From: Planctomycetaceae bacterium
GTDB lineage: Bacteria > Planctomycetota > Planctomycetia > Planctomycetales > Planctomycetaceae
Direction of reading: 5' to 3'
Length of the DNA: 8,417 nt
Assembly: GCA_003503535.1 (NCBI GenBank)
Contig: DOCI01000304.1
Coordinates: forward strand, 8,702 to 17,118
The position numbers and the translations under genes were made by a program. Positions 1-6,889 of this stretch are shown here, piece by piece. Position 1 is the stretch's first letter, and each line of letters opens with the position of its first letter. The notes below the pieces were generated by a model. It saw only the letters and a list, made by a program, of their open reading frames with translations. It ran no database searches and was not told the origin of the DNA.

Positions 1-48
1 GGTTGGACGATGACTCAATGGACCTTCGGTTTGAACTGGGTACGCTAA
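1..48 (+). CDS. C-terminal tail of an unknown protein, possibly an outer-membrane beta-barrel (partial)
   Basis: The first reading frame is open from base 1 and stops at TAA 46-48, giving GWTMTQWTFGLNWVR. Aromatic or hydrophobic residues alternate with polar ones (W, F, L, W), and the G-L-N-W wording resembles the last strand of porin-like barrels such as the phosphate-selective porin family. Only 15 residues are visible, so this is a weak inference. Two things support a real gene end: a strong hairpin terminator starts 23 bases after the stop, and the neighbour on the other side is convergent. The alternative is that the frame is open by chance. The gene body lies outside the window. Confidence 0.35.
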   Translation, partial: GWTMTQWTFGLNWVR

Positions 49-70
49 GAATCCTTTGTATGAATAATAA

Positions 71-105
71 AAAGCCCTGCAGTACAATTCGTACTGCAGG
101 GCTTT
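71..105. terminator. Bidirectional intrinsic terminator between convergent genes
   Basis: A perfect 15-bp inverted repeat (AAAGCCCTGCAGTAC and its complement) surrounds a 5-base loop, AATTC. Read on the minus strand the stem runs into TTTTTATTATT, a good U-tract for the citrate synthase transcript, whose stop is about 100 bases upstream. Read on the plus strand the tail is TTTCTTTG, which would also serve a gene ending at 48. The CTGCAG core makes the stem GC-rich at its centre. Confidence 0.85.
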
Positions 106-206
106 CTTTGATTGGCGTTTGTCTTTGGCGATCAATAATCGACTGTATTTCAGGTAACACTCAGTTCAGCCAGTCAAGTGATATTCATCGACTAAACCGG
201 TAAAGA

Positions 207-1334
207 TTACGAGCGATCACTCACAGGAACATAAGATCGTTCTTCGTATCCCACGTAATTGGCTTTAGGACGGATGATCTTGTTGTCCTGAACCTGTTCG
301 AGCACATGGGCACACCAGCCGGTAATTCGGGAAGCGGCGAACACACAGGTAAACATGTGGCCGGGAATTCCCATGTAATATTGCAGTGAAGCCGAGTAGA
401 AATCGACGTTGCAGTTTTTGTTAATTTCAGCGGTTACGAGTTCTTCCATTTTAATGGACATGTCGTACCACTTCGGTTCTCCCGTTTCGATGGAAAGACG
501 GCGGGAAAGTTCCTTGAGGTGTTTGGCGCGAGGGTCCTGTGTCTGATAGACCGCATGGCCGAAGCCCATGAATTTGCCTTTATTGGCTCGCACGGATTTA
601 ACCCAGCCTTCAACATTCTCGACGGAACCAACTTCTTTGAGCGTTTCAAGAACAGCAGTGTTGGCTCCTCCGTGAAGAGGACCTTTCAATGCGCCGATCG
701 CACCGGTGATTGAGGAATACATATCAGTTAATGTGGCGGCAATGACACGAGCGGCGAAGGTGCTTGCATTCAAGCCGTGCTCGGCATGCAGGATCAAAAT
801 CAGATCCATCGCCTTTTCCGCATCTGCACTGGGCTTCTCTCCATTAAGCATATACAGACAGTTCGCGGCATGGGAGAGGCTGTTGTCAGGTGAAATGGGA
901 TCGTTGCCTTCAATAATCCGTTTGATGGCTGAGAGCAGCGTCCCAATTTTTGCAGTCAGCATGAGCGAGTCATCGAAGAACGATTCCTTGGAGTTATTGT
1001 CTTCATTGGGATCAAGATTTCCCAGCATGGAGACGCCGGTTCGCATCATCGACATCGGGTGAGCATCTTTGGGAAGTGCTTTTAACACATCGTACACTTC
1101 CTGAGGAACGCTCCGTTGAGCTTTGAGTTTATCCGAAAACTCTTCGAGTTGTTCACTCGTTGGCAATTCGCCGTAGTAGAGAAGATAAGCTGTTTCTTCA
1201 AATGTGCTGAATTTTGCCAGTTCGTCGATGTGGTATCCACGATAGATCAGTTGTCCGGTCTGTCCATCGACATGAGAAATACTACTATCGGCGGCAACAA
1301 TGTTTTTCAAACCTTTGGAGGTCGTGGCTGTCAT
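207..1334 (-). CDS. gltA: Citrate synthase, short dimeric type
   Basis: Condenses oxaloacetate and acetyl-CoA to citrate, the entry step of the TCA cycle, in the cytoplasm. The protein has 375 residues, the usual length of the short type I enzymes (Bacillus CitZ and archaeal forms) rather than the roughly 430-residue hexameric E. coli type. The three catalytic residues are visible: His221 in GPLHGGAN, His260 in MGFGHAVY and Asp311 in NVDFYSA. Also present are HAEHGLNAS (182-190), DPRA (267-270) and the C-terminal IIRPKANYVG (353-362). The His260 segment reads GHAVYQTQDPRA, where most bacterial members have GHRVY; Ala after His also occurs in the mitochondrial enzyme. Start is ATG at 1334 with no clear Shine-Dalgarno. 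It has its own promoter in the gap to the recombinase gene. A 2-methylcitrate synthase role cannot be excluded from sequence alone, but no prp-type neighbours are present. Confidence 0.96.
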   Translation of the reverse strand: MTATTSKGLKNIVAADSSISHVDGQTGQLIYRGYHIDELAKFSTFEETAYLLYYGELPTSEQLEEFSDKLKAQRSVPQEVYDVLKALPKDAHPMSMMRTGVSMLGNLDPNEDNNSKESFFDDSLMLTAKIGTLLSAIKRIIEGNDPISPDNSLSHAANCLYMLNGEKPSADAEKAMDLILILHAEHGLNASTFAARVIAATLTDMYSSITGAIGALKGPLHGGANTAVLETLKEVGSVENVEGWVKSVRANKGKFMGFGHAVYQTQDPRAKHLKELSRRLSIETGEPKWYDMSIKMEELVTAEINKNCNVDFYSASLQYYMGIPGHMFTCVFAASRITGWCAHVLEQVQDNKIIRPKANYVGYEERSYVPVSDRS

Positions 1335-1456
1335 TGGTGGTGAACTCGATTTTCTAACGGTATCAAAAACGGTGTGATAATCAGCTGATGATTTTAGAGG
1401 CTGAGCGCAAAGTCTGGACGATTGAGATTCAATTTTAAATCGGAAATCGAAAACAT

Positions 1457-1486
1457 ATTATAACGGCATATTCAGTGAGTTTCCAA
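1457..1486 (-). promoter_or_regulatory. Sigma-70-type promoter of citrate synthase
   Basis: On the minus strand, TTGGAA (1486-1481, four of six matches to TTGACA) is followed after 18 bases by a perfect TATAAT (1462-1457). Transcription would begin near 1450 and give a leader of about 115 bases before the ATG at 1334. It lies in the 178-base gap after the recombinase stop, so citrate synthase can be expressed independently of that gene. The leader contains a small palindrome, ATCAGCTGAT (1380-1389), of unknown significance. Confidence 0.6.
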
Positions 1487-1512
1487 TAGGGCGCTCTTGA
1501 TCCTTCGGAAAG

Positions 1513-2460
1513 TTAACCCCGAGGGTGGCAGGCCCGATGGATGGATTTCAATCGACTGTGTTCCACATGGGTATAAATTTGCGTAGTCCGAATATTCGCA
1601 TGCCCCAGCATTTCCTGAAGTGCTCGAATTTCCGCTCCCCCAGCCAGCATATGCGTTGCAAAGCTGTGCCGCAACGTATGCGGACTGACTTCACCACTGC
1701 AACCGACTCGACCGGCATATCTCTTGACCAGTCTCCAGATTGTCAAACGTGTCAGTGCACGCCCGGTTCGACTTACAAACAAGGCGTCCTCTTGCGATCG
1801 GTTCGCAAGCACTGGACGTTCATGTTCCAGATAGGTCTCAATCGCCAGAATCGCAACAGGATTTAAAGAGACTATTCGTTCTTTATTTCCTTTGCCAATG
1901 CATCGGCAGGTTTTCTCTTCCAATGAGATTTGCGACCGTGTCAGCGAAGCAACTTCCGAAGCTCGACAACCGGTTGCATACATCAAACACAGAAGAGCCC
2001 GATCCCGCAAGGGATAACCATCCTGTTTTGTTGGTGCATTGAGTAATGCGTCCACTTTTTCAGGACTGAGAACTTTGGGAAGATATTGCCACAACTTGGG
2101 AGAATTCAGCAATTCCGCAACACTCTCGGTCAGTTGACCTTCCAGAACGAAGTATCGAAAAAGTGTTTTGAGGGCCACCAGTTTTCTCGCTATCGAAGTA
2201 GCTGAGAGTTGTCGGTCGTGCAAAGACTGCATGAACAGGGAAAGAGTTTTCAAATCGAGTTTTCGGAGATCGCTGATTCTCCGGGATTGCATCCATTCAT
2301 AAAACTGACGAATATCCCGTGTGTATGCCTGAACGCTGTTGTCAGCCATGCTGCATTCGGTTCGCAAAAAATGTGCAAACTCCTCAACCCGTGTCTGAGC
2401 AAATTGTTCCTGAACCACCTGGAGTGGTTGAGTTTGAGTCGGCTTAAATCGTGGAGGCAT
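1513..2460 (-). CDS. xerD: Site-specific tyrosine recombinase XerD-like (XerC/XerD family)
   Basis: Cuts and rejoins DNA at dif-type sites, resolving chromosome dimers before division. The protein has 315 residues against about 300 for the family; the extra length is a roughly 15-residue N-terminal tail. Residues 24-110 form the SAM-like core-binding domain (EEFAHFLRTECSM, NSVQAYTRDI). The catalytic domain follows with the full active-site set: Arg166 in TGCRASEV, Lys190 in GKGNKER, His261 and Arg264 in SPHTLRHSFATH, His287 in MLGHANI and the nucleophile Tyr296 in IYTHV. The C-terminus LKSIHRACHPRG favours XerD over XerC. Start is ATG at 2460; no strong ribosome site is visible. It has no integrase-like arm-binding domain, and no phage genes or att sites lie nearby, so a housekeeping role is more likely than a mobile-element integrase. 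Confidence 0.92.
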   Translation of the reverse strand: MPPRFKPTQTQPLQVVQEQFAQTRVEEFAHFLRTECSMADNSVQAYTRDIRQFYEWMQSRRISDLRKLDLKTLSLFMQSLHDRQLSATSIARKLVALKTLFRYFVLEGQLTESVAELLNSPKLWQYLPKVLSPEKVDALLNAPTKQDGYPLRDRALLCLMYATGCRASEVASLTRSQISLEEKTCRCIGKGNKERIVSLNPVAILAIETYLEHERPVLANRSQEDALFVSRTGRALTRLTIWRLVKRYAGRVGCSGEVSPHTLRHSFATHMLAGGAEIRALQEMLGHANIRTTQIYTHVEHSRLKSIHRACHPRG

Positions 2461-2968
2461 TCCGCTTTACTTTCGAATTCAGACAGGAACAATTCCATTG
2501 ATTTCATCAAGCACTGCCTGACTCACCTTTACTGCTCAATCGAGCTTTCAATATCGACCTCAAATCGCAATTCCGCTGGTTATTTACTTTGTCGAGTAAG
2601 CATGCATTCACGACATTGAGCGATATTCAGACTATTAATTATTTCGTCGAATGCAGAGGACCAACTTCAATGGGGGTCGGGTTAGCGCGTTTATGAGGAG
2701 GTGCGGCTAGTCATTCCGTTCACCTTGGGAACAAGCTGGATTATCGTAGCGCGAAGCCTGAGCGAGGGGACGGCTTCCGATTAACACTCCCCTTATACTC
2801 TGATATCAAAAACGCTTATAACATTTTATGCAAAAAAGTGGTCCGTATTGAGAGCAGGCAGGTGTGAAGCTCTGCTTCAAGTCTAAGTGCTCACGATTAC
2901 CCAGAAAACGTAGCGAGGCTTGGGGAATTTGCGATCCCAGAAATGACCTTGGTAACGGGCGGAACTCT
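2461..2968. other. 508-base intergenic region without a convincing gene
   Basis: The region lies between the recombinase start and the J-protein stop, both genes on the minus strand. Open frames here have no recognisable protein wording, and most overlap the recombinase antisense. It holds the upstream region of the recombinase gene, in which I find no convincing -35/-10 pair, and a REP-like hairpin at 2753-2777. A small 6-bp hairpin with a 3-base loop lies at 2865-2879 (TGAAGC/GCTTCA). On the minus strand it is followed only about 25 bases later by a run of six T, so it is not a standard terminator for the J-protein gene. Confidence 0.6.
2753..2777. repeat. REP-like intergenic hairpin
   Basis: GAAGCC (2753-2758) and GGCTTC (2772-2777) form a 6-bp stem around a 13-base G-rich loop containing GAGCGAGGGGA. 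The surrounding text, roughly 2745-2782 (GTAGCGCGAAGCCTGAGCGA onward), resembles the short GCGAAG...AGCGAGGG repeats that I recall as scattered between genes in planctomycete chromosomes. Only one copy is in this window, so its repeat nature is inferred from memory and not shown here. Confidence 0.4.
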
Positions 2969-3898
2969 TTAGGACCACAAACCATTGCGGGGGTGTTGTT
3001 CGGTCAGATCTGCGAATTTCTGAAACTGTTCGCGGGCGTCTGCGGAAAGTTCTTTGGGAACGATGACTTTGACGATAATCATCTGATCGCCGCGAACTTT
3101 CGTTTTGCTGTCCAGTATCCCTTTTCCCTTCAGTCGTAACTTCGCCCCGCTGGACGTCCCTGAGGGAATTGTGACTGTCACTTCGCCTTCATTCAGAGTC
3201 GGAACATCGACTCTTGCTCCCAAAACGGCCTCGGCCAGACTGACCGGGACATCGAGCAAGAGATTGGCTCCCTCCCGTTTGAAATAAGGGTGTGGAGCGA
3301 TTTTGACTTTGATCAGCAAATCGCCGGACGGCCCACCCGTGACGGAATGTTCTCCCTGCCCGGCCAGGCGAATGGTTGCACCATCGTGAATGCCCGGGGG
3401 AATCTTTACTTCGAGAGTTTCGTGCTTGCCTGCATTGTTGAGAGTTAATCCGTATTTGCCACCTTCGGCAGCCAGATGGAACGGCACAGTGACCTGCGAC
3501 TGGATATCGCGGCCCTTTTGCGGACGGGCCTGACGTCGCCCGCCACCCTGATTGAAGCCCCCCCCGAACAGATCTCCAAAATCGAAGCCCCCGCCTCCGC
3601 CTCCTCCAAAAATCTGTTCAAGATCGACCGGACTGGCCCCTCCCGAGGAACGATAATGTCCGCCGCCCCCCATATTTTCGAATCCAGCACCATATTGATC
3701 ATATTTCTGGCGTTTTTCTTTGTCGCCGAGAATTTCGTAAGCCGTTTGAATCTCTTTGAACTTTTCCGCAGCCGATTTATCGTCGGGACGACGATCCGGA
3801 TGATAGTCGCGTGCGAGCTTGCGATAAGCCTTCTTGATCACATCTTCAGAGGCGCCGCGTTCAACACCTAACGTTTTATAATAATCCTGGCTGGCCAT
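2969..3898 (-). CDS. J-domain co-chaperone without zinc finger (class B, CbpA-like)
   Basis: Works with DnaK (Hsp70): the J-domain stimulates its ATPase and the C-terminal domains bind unfolded substrate. With the start at ATG 3898 the protein has 309 residues. Residues 5-70 are a J-domain (DYYKTLGV at the start, HPD at 33-35, KYDQYG at its end). Residues 72-120 are Gly/Phe-rich ([19 protein letters not shown]). Residues 130-300 are the two beta-sandwich substrate domains ([19 protein letters not shown], then [19 protein letters not shown]). The Cys-rich zinc finger of classical DnaJ is absent; the length and layout match E. coli CbpA (about 306 residues). The frame continues upstream to 3961 with 21 more residues, but J-proteins normally begin a few residues before DYY, so 3898 is preferred. 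It stands alone: no dnaK or grpE is in the window. No strong ribosome site is seen. Confidence 0.94.
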   Translation of the reverse strand: MASQDYYKTLGVERGASEDVIKKAYRKLARDYHPDRRPDDKSAAEKFKEIQTAYEILGDKEKRQKYDQYGAGFENMGGGGHYRSSGGASPVDLEQIFGGGGGGGFDFGDLFGGGFNQGGGRRQARPQKGRDIQSQVTVPFHLAAEGGKYGLTLNNAGKHETLEVKIPPGIHDGATIRLAGQGEHSVTGGPSGDLLIKVKIAPHPYFKREGANLLLDVPVSLAEAVLGARVDVPTLNEGEVTVTIPSGTSSGAKLRLKGKGILDSKTKVRGDQMIIVKVIVPKELSADAREQFQKFADLTEQHPRNGLWS

Positions 3899-4461
3899 AA
3901 ATGGATCGAAACTTACTGATGAGAGTGAGGAGAAGTGCTTACGCGATATCATATCCAGCAAGCAGAAATACCCTGCAGGTTGGTATGGAGCTTACATCAT
4001 CTCAATTGTACTGGCAAAATGTTGCGAATAAAGTGAAGGGACAAAATGTCCTCAGGGCTGAGAATAAACACTGTTCATATTATAACTGCCCTTATTGTGA
4101 CTTGTTGATTCTTCGGTGTACCGCAGACGTATCCCGTGATCTCGAATCATTCTTTGGGGGAAGAGTCAGCGGTATGCTTCTGTTTGCATCGCTACTTCCA
4201 GGGCAGACAGAATCGGGCAGACACACTCTTATGAGCTAAGTCCCCCCAAGTCCATGGCGATTTTATCGGCTTCGCGAGTGTTAATAATATTGAACAGGGA
4301 TGTTTTTTCTGCTGCAGTATTTTGTGAAAGTCTAAAAAATCTTCAAAATAATATGAACAAAAGTAACGCTCCCTACGTCTTAAAGTAAAACGGAATTCAT
4401 TCCATCCTTGTAATTGTGAAATCAACTCTGAACACACTCGCGAAGGAAAGACTCTTTACTC
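3899..4461. other. 563-base divergent intergenic region, no convincing gene
   Basis: The region lies between the J-protein start (minus) and a small plus-strand ORF. Open frames exist on both strands, for example a 112-codon plus frame at 3901-4239 and an 81-codon minus frame at 4192-4437. They lack recognisable motifs, overlap each other and begin without ribosome sites, so I treat them as non-coding. Visible sites are a possible J-protein promoter (4079-4108), a small palindrome GGACA-AAA-TGTCC (4039-4051) just downstream of that promoter's start point, and GGAAT-TC-ATTCC (4392-4403) ahead of the small ORF. The stretch 4280-4410 is AT-rich. No CIRCE heat-shock operator (TTAGCACTC-N9-GAGTGCTAA) is present. 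Confidence 0.55.
4079..4108 (-). promoter_or_regulatory. Possible promoter of the J-protein gene
   Basis: On the minus strand, TCAACA (4108-4103, four of six to TTGACA) and a perfect TATAAT (4084-4079) are separated by 18 bases. Transcription would start near 4072, leaving a leader of about 175 bases before the J-protein ATG at 3898. The -10 context TTATAATATG is identical over 10 bases to that of the citrate synthase promoter at 1457-1486. The -35 is weak and the long leader is unproven. Confidence 0.42.
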
Positions 4462-4659
4462 ATGAAACGTATCAGTTCGTTATGTTTTGGATCGATCGCG
4501 ACTATCTACCTGGCCTTGTGGATTTATCAGCTCGGTTTTGAAGACGGTCGCTCCGACGCCACTGCTATTTTTGAAAAAGCGAATCGTGAATTGAATCTGA
4601 AGATCCACTCATATGAAATGCAAAAACAAAATTCAAAACTTGCATTAAATTGCCCTTAA
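4462..4659 (+). CDS. Small hypothetical protein with N-terminal membrane segment
   Basis: A 65-residue frame with an ATG start. I do not recognise it. It begins MKR and then has a hydrophobic stretch (about residues 4-24, SSLCFGSIATIYLALWIYQL), which could be an uncleaved membrane anchor or signal peptide. The remaining 40 residues are polar and could form a helix (AIFEKANRELNLKIHSYEMQ). A purine-rich AAGGAAAG (4443-4450) lies upstream, but its spacing of about 12-14 bases is longer than ideal. It is convergent with the lipoprotein gene, 52 bases away. A Lys/Arg-led hydrophobic N-terminus argues for a real small membrane protein; short length, lack of homologues known to me and no clear promoter argue against. 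Confidence 0.4.
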   Translation: MKRISSLCFGSIATIYLALWIYQLGFEDGRSDATAIFEKANRELNLKIHSYEMQKQNSKLALNCP

Positions 4660-4711
4660 AGAAGTTGAAATTCATTAGCGGGGCACAACTCCTGTCTTTT
4701 TCTCCCCAAAA

Positions 4712-5104
4712 TTATTCAACAGTAATTTTGTTGAGGGCATCAGTTGAGATATAGGCCTTTTCTCCCTCAGCGGTTTCAATCAGGGAATAGCTGCCTGCAG
4801 ATTCCACCAGTTTTACTTCGGTTCCGGCTGTTAATTTTCCATCAGGTGGAGATCCCTGTTGAGGTCCACCCTTGTAGTATTCGGTCTCCACGGAAATGGA
4901 ATGAGTCATCGATGTGTTTGGCTCAGGAGAGACTTCTGGTTCCGATTGTCCCTCCGGGGGAGGCCCCAGCGGTTTCACCGGGGCAGCTTTTGGTGAAGGC
5001 GAGGATTGTTCCGTCTGATTCGAGCAGCCTGTAGCAAAAAATAAGAGGCTTGTGGCGAAAAGGATAAAATGTGATTGCTTAAGTTGCTCTTGAAAAATCG
5101 TCAT
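4712..5104 (-). CDS. Lipoprotein with proline-rich linker and SH3-like C-terminal domain
   Basis: A 130-residue predicted lipoprotein of unknown role. The N-terminus has a hydrophobic signal (about 12-26, SHFILFATSLLFFATG) followed by Cys27. The lipobox reads FATGC, acceptable though not the textbook L-A-G-C. Residues 28-65 are a low-complexity Pro/Ser/Glu-rich linker (SSPSPKAAPVKPLGPPPEGQ). Residues 70-130 resemble a bacterial SH3-like fold: a K-L-T-A-G-T-E-V-K-L-V-E core, then SYSLIETAEGEKAYISTDAL, similar to the ligand or cell-wall-associated SH3b type. The likely location is the outer face of a membrane, with the SH3 part in the periplasm. Start ATG at 5104 has no clear Shine-Dalgarno. 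It lies downstream of pckA on the same strand but beyond the pckA terminator, so it is probably transcribed separately or by read-through. The SH3 assignment is by pattern only. Confidence 0.75.
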   Translation of the reverse strand: MTIFQEQLKQSHFILFATSLLFFATGCSNQTEQSSPSPKAAPVKPLGPPPEGQSEPEVSPEPNTSMTHSISVETEYYKGGPQQGSPPDGKLTAGTEVKLVESAGSYSLIETAEGEKAYISTDALNKITVE

Positions 5105-5143
5105 AGTCGTTTTCTGCTTTTTTGGGAGTCCAGGAATCCTGAG

Positions 5144-5175
5144 AAAAATGCAGGCTCTTCACATTAAGACCTGCA
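5144..5175 (-). terminator. Intrinsic terminator of pckA
   Basis: On the minus strand, TGCAGG-TCTT (5175-5166) pairs with AAGA-(G)-CCTGCA (5159-5149) around the loop AATGTG. The stem has ten base pairs with one bulged base and runs directly into TTTTT followed by CTC. It begins 16 bases after the pckA stop codon. This should separate pckA from the lipoprotein gene downstream. Confidence 0.8.
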
Positions 5176-5191
5176 AGGTCATCACAGTGAA

Positions 5192-6781
5192 TTAACAGAT
5201 TTTTGGACCAGCGGCAATAACCTCTTCAGAGACACCATCTTCATAGGTTTTGAAATTCTTGCAGAACCGTTCAGCAAGTCCTCGTGCTGCTTTTTCGTAT
5301 TCGGCTTCGCTGGCCCATGTCTTGCGAGGTGTCAGTATCCCCTTGGGGACGCGGGGACATTCTGTGATGACATCGAATCCGAAAATGGGATCTTTCTCGG
5401 TCGGTGCATCCGTCAGTTCGCCAGAATGTATCGCGTCGACAATGGCTCGGGTTTGTGGCAGTGGAATTCGTGCCCCGACTCCATAAGCTCCTCCGGACCA
5501 GCCCGTGTTGACCAGCCAGACATTCGCATTGTGCTTTTTGATTTTCTCTGCGAGCAGGTCCGCATATTTTGCCGGATGCCAGACCAGGAAAGGTCCTCCA
5601 AAACAGGGAGAAAACGTTGCTTCGGGCTCTGTCACACCAACTTCTGTCCCCGCGACTTTCGCAGTATAGCCAGAGATGAAATGATACATGGCGTGTTCGG
5701 GAGAAAGTCGACTGACCGGCGGAAGAACGCCGAAGGCATCGCAGGTGAGGAAAATCACATCCGAAGGCGGTTCAGCCACACAAGGGATGATGGCATTACT
5801 CATGTGCTCGATCGGATAGGCCCCTCGAGTATTTTGCGTAATCGTCGTGTTATCAAAGTCGACATGATGACTGTCTCGATCGTAAACCACGTTTTCGAGC
5901 ACGGCTCCATATTTGAGAGCATTGAAAATTTCGGGTTCACGTTCGCGGGAAAGATAAATCGCTTTTGCGTAACAGCCCCCTTCAACATTGAAGACACCAT
6001 CGTCGGTCCAGCAATGTTCGTCATCGCCAACAAGATAGCGTTTCTGATCGGCTGAAAGTGTCGTTTTTCCTGTGCCGGAAAGACCGAACAGAACAGATGA
6101 TTTTCCAGTTGCTTTATCCGCAGTGGCCGAGCAGTGCATGGAGAGAATATTGTTTTTCGGTCCCCAGTAATTCATGATCGTGAACACACCCTTTTTCATT
6201 TCACCGGCGTATTCGGTACCAAGAATCACGATTTCACCCATCTCGATATTCAAATCGACACTCGTTTTCGAAGTCATACCTGTGGTATGCCGATTAGCGG
6301 GGAATCGACCCGCATTCAGAATCGTATAGTCAGGCTCTCCAAAGGTTTTGAGCTGTTCTTCGTTCGGTCGAATCAGCATGTTCGACATGAACAAGGCGTG
6401 ATAAGGTCGTGAGCAGATCACACGGACCTTCAATTGTGTTTTGGGATCCCAGCCCGCAAACGCATCGATGCAGTAAAGTCGATCCTGCGTATTGAGGTAA
6501 TCGATCGCCCGTTCACGATTGATGTTGTAGGTCAGTTTATCGAGCGGGGAATTGACCGGTCCCCACCAGACATCCTTTTCGGACTCTTCATTTTTAACCA
6601 CTCGTTTGTCTTTAGGAGATCGTCCAGTTTTCTCGCCAGAATAAGCAATCAGACAACCGGTGTCGGAGAGAGTAGTGCCCCGATCAAATCGAATCGCTTC
6701 TTCATACAAAGTTGAGGGGGAAGGATTGCGGAGAACATCTTCTACCTGGATGCCGTGCAATTTCAAATCAAAGCCAGCCAT
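5192..6781 (-). CDS. pckA: Phosphoenolpyruvate carboxykinase (ATP)
   Basis: Converts oxaloacetate plus ATP to phosphoenolpyruvate, CO2 and ADP in the cytoplasm; the first committed step of gluconeogenesis from TCA intermediates. The protein has 529 residues, normal for the ATP-dependent family (E. coli about 540). Landmarks in order are RSPKDK (54-59), the Mn-binding Lys in GEMKKGVFT (193-201), the metal His216 in MHCSAT, the P-loop GLSGTGKT (233-240), the acidic GDDEHCW (252-258), NTRGAYPIEH (317-326), GYTAKVAGTE (371-380), CFGGPF (393-398) and RIPLPQTRAIVDAI (438-451). All ligands expected for Mn, Mg-ATP and oxaloacetate appear present. The GTP-dependent type is excluded by this motif set. 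Start ATG at 6781 is supported by AAGGA nine bases upstream. It is a single-gene unit with its own terminator and is divergent from a carboxylate/amino acid symporter. Confidence 0.98.
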   Translation of the reverse strand: MAGFDLKLHGIQVEDVLRNPSPSTLYEEAIRFDRGTTLSDTGCLIAYSGEKTGRSPKDKRVVKNEESEKDVWWGPVNSPLDKLTYNINRERAIDYLNTQDRLYCIDAFAGWDPKTQLKVRVICSRPYHALFMSNMLIRPNEEQLKTFGEPDYTILNAGRFPANRHTTGMTSKTSVDLNIEMGEIVILGTEYAGEMKKGVFTIMNYWGPKNNILSMHCSATADKATGKSSVLFGLSGTGKTTLSADQKRYLVGDDEHCWTDDGVFNVEGGCYAKAIYLSREREPEIFNALKYGAVLENVVYDRDSHHVDFDNTTITQNTRGAYPIEHMSNAIIPCVAEPPSDVIFLTCDAFGVLPPVSRLSPEHAMYHFISGYTAKVAGTEVGVTEPEATFSPCFGGPFLVWHPAKYADLLAEKIKKHNANVWLVNTGWSGGAYGVGARIPLPQTRAIVDAIHSGELTDAPTEKDPIFGFDVITECPRVPKGILTPRKTWASEAEYEKAARGLAERFCKNFKTYEDGVSEEVIAAGPKIC

Positions 6782-6790
6782 ACGTACGAT

Positions 6791-6795
6791 TCCTT
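6791..6795 (-). promoter_or_regulatory. Ribosome binding site of pckA
   Basis: AAGGA (6795-6791 on the minus strand) is nine bases from the ATG at 6781. It fixes the start and is one of only two plausible Shine-Dalgarno sites in this window. Confidence 0.6.
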
Positions 6796-6889
6796 CAAGT
6801 ATTCTGCTTCTTGGAGACCTGGTCAGATCAGGGAGTATTTGTGTTAGTAATTATCTTTTTGACGTGTGCCACTGCTGGCTTACCCAGCC

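Noticed and set aside
1513..2460. The recombinase as a phage or genomic-island integrase
   Set aside because: Size and motif layout match housekeeping XerC/XerD. No tRNA, att-like direct repeats, excisionase or phage genes are nearby.
2695..2715. Strong Shine-Dalgarno-like GAGGAGGT on the plus strand
   Set aside because: No start codon at usable distance opens a frame of meaningful length; a TAG lies within a few codons. It is probably a chance match.
3476..3871. 131-codon plus-strand frame across the J-protein gene
   Set aside because: It is antisense to the Gly-rich and J-domain coding sequence; the length follows from the GC-rich Gly codons rather than from selection.
3899..3961. A 21-residue N-terminal extension of the J-protein from the upstream ATG at 3961
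   Set aside because: The family almost always starts a few residues before the DYY of the J-domain, which fits ATG 3898; the extension has no motif.
3901..4239. 112-codon plus-strand frame with a Cys-x-x-Cys (NCPYCDLLILRC)
   Set aside because: It starts almost on top of the J-protein start, has no ribosome site, no recognisable domain and an amino-acid mix typical of untranslated sequence. It also overlaps antisense with the likely J-protein leader and promoter.
4192..4437. 81-codon minus-strand frame
   Set aside because: No motif, no ribosome site, unusual composition, and it overlaps another equally weak frame on the opposite strand.
5426..6055. 209-codon plus-strand frame inside pckA
   Set aside because: It lies wholly antisense to the clear pckA coding region and its text has no domain wording; it is a shadow of the real frame.
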